Positions 1 to 4,871 of a DNA stretch of 6,022 nucleotides are shown here, piece by piece (within the stretch, counting starts at the first letter, position 1; the number at the start of each line of letters is the position of its first letter). Where the stretch lies: positions 1 to 6,022 of the forward strand of contig JAISZP010000177.1 in the NCBI GenBank assembly GCA_031269135.1, given 5' to 3'. Both the position numbers and the translations under genes were made by a program. Under the pieces are notes generated by a model that saw only the letters and a program-made list of their open reading frames with translations, was not told the origin of the DNA and did not search any database. Source of the stretch: Deltaproteobacteria bacterium. Its GTDB lineage: Bacteria > Desulfobacterota > Desulfarculia > Adiutricales > Adiutricaceae.

Positions 1-154
1 AACGCCAGGTTAGCTGTAATACCCACCCTGCCGACTAAGAAAGACCAGTTTAGCTGAGAAACGCCATTCCGGCGAAGAAACGCCAGGCTAGCTGAAGAAA
101 CGCCATGCCGACGAAGAAACGCCATGCCGACTGAGAAATGCCGACTTAGCTGAG
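1..154. repeat. Degenerate ~19-bp tandem repeat array (8 units)
   Basis: Eight head-to-tail units of 19-20 bp can be laid out starting at 1, 21, 40, 59, 78, 98, 117 and 136. The best-conserved units (59-135) read roughly AAACGCCATGCCGACGAAG, with a variable middle (ATGCCGAC, AGGCTAGC, AGTTTAGC) and a constant purine-rich end (GAAG or GAG). There are no unique spacers, so it is not a CRISPR array, and the 19/20-bp unit length does not hold a reading frame. The array probably starts left of the window. It lies downstream of the minus-strand permease gene. Function unknown. Confidence 0.75.
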
Positions 155-365
155 TTAATAGTTCAGGCAAGCAAGGCAAGCTAATGACACTGCTCACGCT
201 TACAGCAAAAAGCTTTCAGCAATAAGCTTTCAAAAAAAATTCTCAAAGAAACGCATTTTTTCACTAGCCGAACAAGCCAAGCGGCGACGTTTACGGTTGC
301 TGTCAACTGTTACTGCTGCTGCTGTTGCGAAAGAAAAAAGGGACGGACCGGCAGGAAAGTATTCG
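155..365. other. Non-coding spacer with small duplications
   Basis: No gene is visible between the repeat array and the end of the permease gene. The stretch holds a 9-bp tandem pair (AGGCAAGCA/AGGCAAGCT, 164-181), a 14-bp tandem pair (204-231), runs of A and T at 232-239 and 256-261, and a short CTG-rich run near 312-326. It is the 3' flank of the permease transcript, but no strong hairpin followed by a U-tract on the minus strand was found next to the stop codon at 366. Confidence 0.5.
204..231 (-). terminator. 14-bp tandem duplication; weak terminator candidate
   Basis: Two copies of AGCAAAAAGCTTTC (204-217 and 218-231) differ at one base. Because each copy carries AAGCTT, the pair also forms a 7-bp stem (209-215 with 224-230, 8-nt loop). 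On the minus strand the stem is followed by only a short run of U. It could end the permease transcript about 140 bases after its stop codon, but the stem is AU-rich and the tail is poor. Confidence 0.3.
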
Positions 366-1634
366 TCACAAAAATGTCTTCAAGGCGAAAATAATTCCGA
401 CTACCCAGACGGTCACGGTTATCTTACGGTAATTGCCGGAAATCACTTTCATGATTATATATAATTGCCAGCCGATTGCCAAGCTGTCGGATATCCGCCA
501 ACTCAAAGCGATCAGAATGAGCGTCGCGAAAGCGGGAAACGATTCGGTTATGTCTTTGAAGTTGAGCTTGGCGACCGACTGCACCATAAGAAGGCCGACC
601 ACGACCAGAGCCGGGGCCACAGCGCTGAAGGGTATCATCAAAAACAAAGGAGAAACGAAAAGAGCTATGAAAAAGCAAATCGCCACCACCAAAGCTGTGA
701 GACCTGTTCTTCCGCCGGCGGCGACTCCGGCGCCGCTCTCGGCGTAGGTGGTGTTGGGAGAAAGACCTAAACAACTCCCCACCACGACTCCCATGGAATC
801 GGCTATGAACGCTCTGCCTATCCTGGGTTTGTAGCGCTCGGCGTCGGCGCCCATGACCGAGAAAAGGCCTAAGAATCCCGCCAAGCCGTCTACGACCTCC
901 ATAAACAACAAGGCGATGATGACTCCTATGAAATCGAACGAGGTTATGGCGGAGAAATCGAACTTGAAGGCGATCTGGGAAAAACTTGGGGGAAGACTTA
1001 CGAAACCCTCCGACAGCCCCGCAGTGTTTGTGATTCCCAGCGGAATTCCGATGATGGTGGTGATTATGATGCCGAATAAAATGGCGAACCGAAACTTCAA
1101 AGCCATCAGTATTCCCGTCGCAAGCAAACCGAAGACGAACAACAGCGGTTTCCCTTGAGCGATGTCGCCGAGGGCCGGCCCGGGAAGAATGACGCCGCTG
1201 TTGAGAAGACCAATGTAGGCTATCATCAGCCCAATGCCCGCGCACACTCCTAATTGGAGGGTCTCGGGGACTTCGCGCAAGATTATCTGCCGAAGCGGAG
1301 ATATCGACAACAGGACGAAAATGGAGCCGGAAATCAAAACCGCCGTTAGGGCTTGAGGCCAAGAATACCCCATTTGAGTGGCGATCACCACGAAAAAGGC
1401 GTTCAGACCCATGCCCGGCGCCACCGCAAAGGGAAGGTTGGCCACAAAGGCCATGATGAGCGTGGCGACGATGGTGCCCAAAGCGGTCGCCGTAAACAGA
1501 GCGTCCCTATCCATCCCTGCCTGAGAAAGGATATGGGGGTTGGCCGCCAATACATAAACCATGGAAAAGAAGGTGGTGAGGCCGGCGCTGATCTCAATGA
1601 ACGGGGAAATCTTTTGACTTTTCAAATTGAACAT
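366..1634 (-). CDS. NCS2-family nucleobase permease (AzgA/GhxP-like), cobalamin-regulated
   Basis: This 422-residue polytopic inner-membrane protein belongs to the NCS2 nucleobase-cation symporter family, AzgA/GhxP/PbuG branch, whose known members import adenine, guanine or hypoxanthine. Visible landmarks are an N-terminal SAGLTTFFSMVYVLAANP stretch (residues 16-33), the APGMGLNAFF motif (72-81), TTYAESGAGVAAGGRTGLTA (295-314), APALVVVG (340-347) and many hydrophobic segments. Length is close to the family norm, slightly short at the N-terminus. The usual FDTxGT motif of the eighth membrane segment is replaced by MEVVDGLAG (245-253), and residues before TTY read SPN, so the substrate may differ from the standard purines. 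The Asn of GLNA (78) and Glu of YAES (299) are kept. The ATG at 1634 is preceded by AAGGAAAGAG (1637-1646). A B12 riboswitch leader lies upstream, which suggests a corrinoid-related substrate such as a lower-ligand base; that is inference. It appears to be a single-gene transcript. Confidence 0.93.
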   Translation of the reverse strand: MFNLKSQKISPFIEISAGLTTFFSMVYVLAANPHILSQAGMDRDALFTATALGTIVATLIMAFVANLPFAVAPGMGLNAFFVVIATQMGYSWPQALTAVLISGSIFVLLSISPLRQIILREVPETLQLGVCAGIGLMIAYIGLLNSGVILPGPALGDIAQGKPLLFVFGLLATGILMALKFRFAILFGIIITTIIGIPLGITNTAGLSEGFVSLPPSFSQIAFKFDFSAITSFDFIGVIIALLFMEVVDGLAGFLGLFSVMGADAERYKPRIGRAFIADSMGVVVGSCLGLSPNTTYAESGAGVAAGGRTGLTALVVAICFFIALFVSPLFLMIPFSAVAPALVVVGLLMVQSVAKLNFKDITESFPAFATLILIALSWRISDSLAIGWQLYIIMKVISGNYRKITVTVWVVGIIFALKTFL

Positions 1635-1635
1635 T

Positions 1636-1711
1636 GCTCTTTCCTTTTCGAGATTTTTTCAACAGCCGGAAAGAGCTGGCGCCATAAAGCGAGCTGTGTT
1701 GCCCTTTCCGG
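1636..1711 (-). promoter_or_regulatory. Riboswitch expression platform sequestering the permease RBS
   Basis: Read as minus-strand RNA, three segments compete. Segment A is CCGGAAAGGGC (1711-1701), B is GCUCUUUCCGG (1676-1666) and C, the ribosome binding site, is GGAAAGAGC (1644-1636), ending one base before the ATG. A pairs with B over 11 bp (10 Watson-Crick, one G-U). B also pairs perfectly with C over 9 bp. A:B leaves the ribosome binding site open; B:C hides it. No U-tract follows either hairpin on the minus strand, so control looks translational rather than by termination. A further UCCUUU (1730-1725) could also pair with the AAAGGA of the ribosome binding site. How the aptamer couples to segment A is not resolved. 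Confidence 0.7.
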
Positions 1712-1800
1712 ACATAGTCCATCGAAAGGAGGCCTTTACCGTCAACCGCCTGAAATTTACAAGGGCCATATGTGAGTTTAGAACTTGTTTGGCCTGTGGT

Positions 1801-1966
1801 CCGAGGTCTTCTGGCTCACGGATCGACCGAAACGTCTACGCCTTCCCAGGAAATCAAAAACCCAGTGACAGGCCAAAGCTTACGCCAAGGCCCAAGAGAC
1901 GCTCGTCCCCGTTCACAGCGGTGGGTCCGCCACGGTCTTTAACCGTGTTCCTATAAATCGTACCAT
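1801..1966 (-). ncRNA. Cobalamin riboswitch aptamer
   Basis: The minus-strand RNA contains the conserved blocks of the cobalamin riboswitch in the right order. These are GGAACACGGUUAAAGACCGU (1951-1932), the GGCGGACCCACCGCUGUGAA block (1930-1911), CGGGGACGA (1911-1903), GUCACUGGG (1869-1861), CCUGGGAAGGCG (1850-1839) and GAGCCAGAAGACC (1817-1805). The 5' GGU and 3' ACC can close the outer P1 stem. Known members bind adenosyl- or methylcobalamin and usually switch the downstream gene off when ligand is plentiful. The only gene downstream is the NCS2 permease, 165 bases away. Whether the ligand is adenosyl-, methyl- or hydroxocobalamin cannot be told from reading alone. Confidence 0.93.
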
Positions 1967-1970
1967 GCAT

Positions 1971-2000
1971 AAAGTAACTCTCATAACGCCTTTTTGTCAA
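1971..2000 (-). promoter_or_regulatory. Sigma-70 promoter for riboswitch-permease transcript
   Basis: On the minus strand a perfect -35 box TTGACA (2000-1995) is followed after 18 bases by TACTTT (1976-1971), which keeps the T, A and final T of the -10 consensus. Transcription would start near 1966-1963, exactly where the riboswitch outer stem begins. This positional agreement is the main support. An alternative, weaker TATAAA lies farther upstream (2097-2092, minus strand). Confidence 0.7.
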
Positions 2001-2139
2001 CTAAATTAGCGAATTTTATCTTAACCAGCCGGTCCGCCGCCCGGTCCTCCTCGACCCGGCGAATATAAATGAAGAGCGGGCCGAGTTTGAATTTTATAAG
2101 GACTCGAATTTTTATGGATAAAAACGAAAGCTGTCATCT

Positions 2140-2169
2140 GCGGCTCTAAGCGGTCAATATTAGAGCCGC
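2140..2169. repeat. Perfect 10-bp inverted repeat
   Basis: GCGGCTCTAA (2140-2149) and TTAGAGCCGC (2160-2169) are exact reverse complements around the 10-base loop GCGGTCAATA. No U-tract follows on either strand, so it is not an intrinsic terminator. The right arm is also the first unit of the adjoining ~20-bp array. It could be a protein-binding dyad or an RNA hairpin; function unknown. Confidence 0.7.
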
Positions 2170-2288
2170 TATGGACATTTTAGAGCTGCTGCGGCCCGTT
2201 TGAACCGCTATGGACCGCTTGAGCCTCTAAGACCTCCTGTGGACCCCCGCTTAAAGCCGCTGCGGCCCGTCAAGAGCCTCTTTGCCCC
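2160..2288. repeat. Degenerate ~20-bp tandem array, consensus near TTNAAGCCGCTRYGGNCCG
   Basis: Units of 19-20 bp begin at about 2160, 2179, 2199, 2219 (irregular, about 32 bp), 2251 and 2270. Most contain a small dyad of the type CCGCTRYGG, for example GCCGCTGCGGC at 2256-2266. The unit length matches the array at 1-154, but the sequence differs. There are no spacers and no coding signature. The array is bounded by the inverted repeat at 2140-2169 and the hairpin at 2268-2309. Confidence 0.6.
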
Positions 2289-2309
2289 ATTGGCGAGGGA
2301 CTCTTGACG
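2268..2309. repeat. Long imperfect hairpin
   Basis: CGTCAAGAG (2268-2276) pairs perfectly with CTCTTGACG (2301-2309). Inside it CCTC (2277-2280) pairs with GAGG (2295-2298), leaving a 2-base bulge (2299-2300) and a 14-base loop with a possible GCC/GGC pairing. That makes 13 bp of stem. Neither strand has a T-run after it, so intrinsic termination is unlikely. It closes the right side of the ~20-bp array. Confidence 0.65.
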
Positions 2310-2418
2310 TAAGCATACATGGCCCCTTGCATAGACCAGACTGCCGACAAGCCGCAATCGAATTTGGATTTAGGCGGGAAAATTTAGTTTTATTCGCGTC
2401 TTGGACCTCAAGGCTAGA

Positions 2419-2441
2419 CAAAATCAGATGCAAAATCAGAT
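2419..2441. repeat. Tandem direct repeat CAAAATCAGAT x2
   Basis: Two identical 11-base copies (2419-2429 and 2431-2441) are separated by one base, a spacing of 12 bp. They lie about 25-47 bases upstream of the predicted -35 box of the pot promoter. That position suits an activator or repressor site, but no regulator can be named. Confidence 0.5.
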
Positions 2442-2465
2442 CTCCGGCCCAAGGTCAAAAAAAAA

Positions 2466-2494
2466 TTGCACAGACCGAGCTAGTGTGCTATAAC
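2466..2494 (+). promoter_or_regulatory. Candidate promoter for the pot operon
   Basis: TTGCAC (2466-2471) and TATAAC (2489-2494) are spaced by 17 bases. The -10 matches five of six consensus positions and the -35 keeps TTG. Transcription would begin near 2501, giving a leader of about 235 bases before potA. The promoter lies inside an inverted repeat (2471-2478 with 2522-2529), so a regulator binding there could act on it. Confidence 0.5.
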
Positions 2495-2529
2495 GTACTT
2501 AAATCCCTTGTGGGATTACATTCGGTCTG
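2471..2529. repeat. Inverted repeat CAGACCGA/TCGGTCTG spanning the pot promoter
   Basis: CAGACCGA (2471-2478) and TCGGTCTG (2522-2529) are perfect complements 43 bases apart. They enclose the predicted -10 box and an inner perfect 6-bp hairpin AATCCC-TTGT-GGGATT (2502-2517). As DNA this could be a pair of half-sites flanking the promoter. As RNA it would only fold if transcription began upstream of 2471. No regulator is recognised. Confidence 0.5.
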
Positions 2530-2562
2530 GAGCCGCTCGCCGCCAGATTATAGACTAGTATG

Positions 2563-2604
2563 CCCAGCCTAAGTTAGGCGCTGGGGGTCTTTGCGCCCCC
2601 GCAG
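2563..2604 (+). promoter_or_regulatory. Two mutually exclusive hairpins in the potA leader
   Basis: Hairpin 1 pairs CCCAG (2563-2567) with CTGGG (2581-2585) and CCTAA (2568-2572) with TTAGG (2574-2578). Hairpin 2 pairs CTGGGGG (2581-2587) with the run CCCCCGCAG (2596-2604), with one bulged G. Bases 2581-2585 belong to both, so only one can form. Hairpin 2 is followed by a pyrimidine-rich TTCGTTTCTCTTT rather than a clean U-tract. This could be an attenuator or simply stable leader structure. Confidence 0.35.
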
Positions 2605-2716
2605 TTCGTTTCTCTTTCATAAACCCGGCAGAGCCGGAAATATCGCCCCTTGCTGCTAGTCTTCTGAGCGTCGATCCCTAAAAAAAAGCGGTTCCCCACA
2701 GACCTTAAAGGGTTCA

Positions 2717-2753
2717 AGGGAGGCATATGAGAGGAATTGACAGGCCAGATTGA
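2717..2753 (+). promoter_or_regulatory. potA translation start region with possible 8-codon leader ORF
   Basis: A strong Shine-Dalgarno sequence AAGGGAGG (2716-2723) lies 3 bases before an ATG (2727) that opens an eight-codon frame (MRGIDRPD) ending at TGA 2751-2753. The potA frame itself offers TTG at 2737, 13 bases after the Shine-Dalgarno, or ATG at 2764, preceded by a weak AGGA. The short frame ends 10 bases before that ATG, so coupled re-initiation is possible. Alternatively it is meaningless overlap. Confidence 0.35.
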
Positions 2754-3798
2754 ATTAGGACTCATGGTAGCCCAAGCCTACAAGAGCTACGGCAACCTAC
2801 AAGCCTTAAAAGGCGTGGACTTAGAGGTTGTGAAGGGCGAGTTTTACACGCTGCTCGGCCCTTCCGGATGTGGAAAAACCACTTTGCTGCGCATCATCGC
2901 CGGCCTGGAATTACCAGATTCCGGGCGGGTTTTTCTTGGCGGTCGCGAGGTCACTCATCTTACGGCGGCCAAACGTCAAGTAAACACTGTTTTTCAAAGC
3001 TACGCGCTTTTCCCTCACCTTAACATATTCGAAAACGTCGCCTTCGGCCTCAAAGCCCGCAATTTCGACCCTACACAGGTGGGCCGAAAGGTCGGAGAAA
3101 GCCTGGAAATGCTCTCTTTGTCCGGGCTGGAGAAACGTTATCCCCACCAATTGTCCGGCGGCCAAAAACAACGAGTGGCCCTCGCTCGCGCTTTGGTCAA
3201 CGAACCGGAAATCCTCCTTTTAGACGAACCGATGAGCGCCCTCGACGCTCACCTCCGCGCCCAGGTGCAGGAGGATCTAAGGCGTCTGCAGCGCAGTCTC
3301 GGCACCACTTTCATCTTGGTCACCCATGACCAGGATGAAGCCATGATGATCTCCGATCGCTTGGCCGTCATGAACAACGGAGTGGTGGTCCAAACAGGCA
3401 CTCCTAGGCAGGTGTATTCCAAACCGACCAACCAGTTCGTGGCGGAGTTTTTGGGGGCGGCCAACATTTTGCCGGCCCGTCGCCAAGGCAACCAATTGTT
3501 CACAAACCTTGGCCCTCTGCACGTCTCTGAAACCCCATATTGGGAAGAAGGGCACTTGGCCATCAGGCCGGAGCACATCGTGCTTGAAGGAGAAATCCCT
3601 CAAGGCTCGGTCAATTGCGTCCGGGCCCAGGTCCGTGAAGCCATTTACCGCGGTCAGAGTTTGGACCTCTGGCTCGATCCCGGTCCGCTACGGGTGCGCA
3701 CCAACACCAGAGACAGACTCGGACCAGGAGATCAAGTCAGCCTGTTCTTTCCTCCGGACGATCTGGTGGCTCTGGACAACCAGCCGTCCCGCTACTGA
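2737..3798 (+). CDS. potA: Spermidine/putrescine-type ABC importer ATPase PotA
   Basis: This is the cytoplasmic ATP-hydrolysing subunit of a polyamine-type ABC importer; two copies would drive the PotB/PotC channel. In the 353-residue form, the Walker A motif GPSGCGKT is at 41-48, the Q-loop in [10 protein letters not shown] at 85-94, the signature LSGGQ at 139-143, Walker B ILLLDEP at 159-165, the D-loop SALD at 167-170 and the switch histidine in VTHDQDEA at 195-202. All catalytic residues are intact. After about residue 240 comes a C-terminal TOBE-type regulatory domain, as in PotA and other CUT1/FbpC relatives. The start is uncertain: TTG 2737 retains the first beta strand (IELGLMVAQ) and is nearer the strong Shine-Dalgarno, whereas ATG 2764 gives a 344-residue protein. 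The polyamine assignment rests on the two permeases downstream; other substrates of this subfamily cannot be excluded. An intrinsic terminator follows the stop codon. Confidence 0.93.
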   Translation: MTGQIELGLMVAQAYKSYGNLQALKGVDLEVVKGEFYTLLGPSGCGKTTLLRIIAGLELPDSGRVFLGGREVTHLTAAKRQVNTVFQSYALFPHLNIFENVAFGLKARNFDPTQVGRKVGESLEMLSLSGLEKRYPHQLSGGQKQRVALARALVNEPEILLLDEPMSALDAHLRAQVQEDLRRLQRSLGTTFILVTHDQDEAMMISDRLAVMNNGVVVQTGTPRQVYSKPTNQFVAEFLGAANILPARRQGNQLFTNLGPLHVSETPYWEEGHLAIRPEHIVLEGEIPQGSVNCVRAQVREAIYRGQSLDLWLDPGPLRVRTNTRDRLGPGDQVSLFFPPDDLVALDNQPSRY

Positions 3799-3818
3799 TC
3801 CCAGCGACAACTGACCAC

Positions 3819-3859
3819 GAGGCCCAAGGCAAGTAAAGATGCTCTGGGCCTCTTTTTTT
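3819..3859 (+). terminator. Strong intrinsic terminator between potA and potB
   Basis: GAGGCCCA (3819-3826) pairs perfectly with TGGGCCTC (3845-3852), followed at once by seven T (3853-3859). The stem can extend inward through GCA (3829-3831) with TGC (3840-3842). It lies 21 bases after the potA stop and 38 bases before the potB start. There is little room for a new promoter, so potBC probably depends on read-through, which would make the ATPase more abundant than the permeases. Confidence 0.9.
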
Positions 3860-3897
3860 CCTCTCTCCCACGCCGTCGGCGGTTGCGGAGGTCGGCA

Positions 3898-4863
3898 GTG
3901 GACGACGAAAAAACCACCAACAAAAATCCCGCCAACAAAAAACCTGCCATGATCTCTTGGCGTGGCGACGTGACGAAGCTTTCGAGTCTTCGCCTCAAAG
4001 GATTCGCCCTAGCCGCGCCCCCGATGTTGTGGCTGCTTTTTCTTTTGACCATACCCTGCATCTCTTTCATATTCATAGCCTTGGCTCAAAGAGGCGAATA
4101 CGGAGACGTGGTCTGGAATTTCTCCGCCCACAACCTCAAACGCCTGATCGGTTTCGGGTCGTTTGGTTGGAGCATAGACTATCTAAAAATCCTAGGCAGA
4201 AGTCTGTTGGTCGCACTCGTCACCACAGTGGCCTGCGTGGCGCTGGCCTACCCGCTGACCTTTCATGTGGCCACCAGACCGCGCAAAAGCAGGGTTTTCT
4301 GGCTGACCTTAATCATCGTTCCATTTTGGACCAACGTGGTCGTCAGAACATACGCCTGGCTTTTGGTGTTGGGACCAAATCTTCCGCCTGCCAAACTCGC
4401 GGCCTGGGTCGGTCTGATCCCTGCGGGCACCGCTCTCTACCCCAGTTCCATGGCCGTCTATCTGGGCATGATCACCACTTTTTTGCCCTTCATGGCTCTT
4501 CCTCTATACGCCAGCGTCGAGAGGCTAAACTGGGATCTGTTGGAAGCCGCCAAAGATCTCTACGCCAGTCGTTGGCAGGTCTTCAGACAAGCGATACTGC
4601 CTCAGACGTGGCCGGGACTGTCGGTGGGCATAATCGTGACCTTCGTTCCGGCCATGGCCATGTTCGTGGTGACCGACATCTTGGGCGGCGCCAAATACAT
4701 GCTGATAGGAAACCTCATTCAGCAGCAGTTCAGTCAGGCCAGAGATTGGCCGTTTGGGGCGGCCTTATCGGTGGCGCTGATGGTCATGACCCTGATTTCT
4801 CTTTCGGTCTTCCGTCGCCGAAAGATCAACCTCGATCAAAACATCAACCTTGATCAAAATTAG
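3898..4863 (+). CDS. potB: Spermidine/putrescine-type ABC importer permease PotB
   Basis: This is one of two inner-membrane channel subunits of the importer. The GTG at 3898 is chosen because GGAGG (3887-3891) sits 6 bases upstream; a longer TTG start at 3883 would place that Shine-Dalgarno inside the gene, and the ATG at 3949 has none. The 321-residue product has a hydrophilic Lys/Asn-rich N-terminal tail (1-33) and a first membrane segment near 36-62. A PotB-like core includes VPFWTNVVVRTYAW (141-154). The cytoplasmic EAA loop, which docks on PotA, starts EAAKDLYASRW (216-226) and ends LPQTWPG (234-240). It is somewhat longer than typical PotB because of both tails. The C-terminus ends in a duplicated INLDQN. 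The stop is 8 bases before potC, so the two are almost certainly co-translated. Confidence 0.93.
   Translation: MDDEKTTNKNPANKKPAMISWRGDVTKLSSLRLKGFALAAPPMLWLLFLLTIPCISFIFIALAQRGEYGDVVWNFSAHNLKRLIGFGSFGWSIDYLKILGRSLLVALVTTVACVALAYPLTFHVATRPRKSRVFWLTLIIVPFWTNVVVRTYAWLLVLGPNLPPAKLAAWVGLIPAGTALYPSSMAVYLGMITTFLPFMALPLYASVERLNWDLLEAAKDLYASRWQVFRQAILPQTWPGLSVGIIVTFVPAMAMFVVTDILGGAKYMLIGNLIQQQFSQARDWPFGAALSVALMVMTLISLSVFRRRKINLDQNINLDQN
4825..4860 (+). repeat. 18-bp in-frame tandem duplication at the potB 3' end
   Basis: ATCAACCTCGATCAAAAC (4825-4842) is followed by ATCAACCTTGATCAAAAT (4843-4860), two mismatches in 18. It encodes INLDQN twice, the last 12 residues before the TAG. The copies differ only at a third codon position of Leu (CTC/CTT shift) and of Asn, so the peptide is identical. 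It adds a polar tail unlikely to matter for transport. Confidence 0.85.
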
Positions 4864-4871
4864 AGGCTTAA

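Larger units (their letters stand above)
2001..2465. other. Gene-free intergenic region with inverted and tandem repeats
   Basis: No open frame here has a convincing start, ribosome binding site or family resemblance. The region separates the divergent permease and pot transcripts. It contains a pair of CCGGTCC direct repeats (2029-2047), an AT-rich patch (2087-2127), a perfect inverted repeat (2140-2169), a ~20-bp degenerate array (2160-2288), a strong hairpin (2268-2309) and a 12-bp direct repeat (2419-2441). An unannotated small RNA is possible, but no promoter and terminator pair was found. Confidence 0.55.

Noticed and set aside
1..154. CRISPR array
   Set aside because: Units of 19-20 bp abut directly with no unique spacers and are too degenerate.
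424..1362. Long minus-strand frame and several plus-strand frames overlapping the permease gene
   Set aside because: Their translations are Arg/His-rich and lack family motifs, whereas the 366-1634 frame is a clear NCS2 permease. They are shadows.
1666..1711. Intrinsic terminator in the permease leader
   Set aside because: The 11-bp stem is not followed by a U-run on the minus strand; the run of T at 1654-1659 is on the other strand. A translational switch fits better.
1627..1956. Plus-strand ORF of 109 codons
   Set aside because: It lies across the riboswitch antisense strand and has no recognisable domain or ribosome binding site.
1635..1970. Purine (guanine/adenine) riboswitch upstream of the permease
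   Set aside because: This was the expectation for a purine permease, but the conserved blocks are those of the cobalamin riboswitch and no purine aptamer pattern is present.
2471..2529. tRNA or cloverleaf RNA gene
   Set aside because: There is an outer 8-bp stem and one inner hairpin, but no T-loop, no anticodon arm and no CCA end.
2251..2572. Small ORFs on both strands in the intergenic region
   Set aside because: No ribosome binding sites, no conserved motifs, and they overlap hairpins and repeats.
3957..4853. Second 298-codon plus-strand frame within potB
   Set aside because: The potB frame has the EAA loop and membrane segments; the other frame is Arg/Gly/His-rich shadow.
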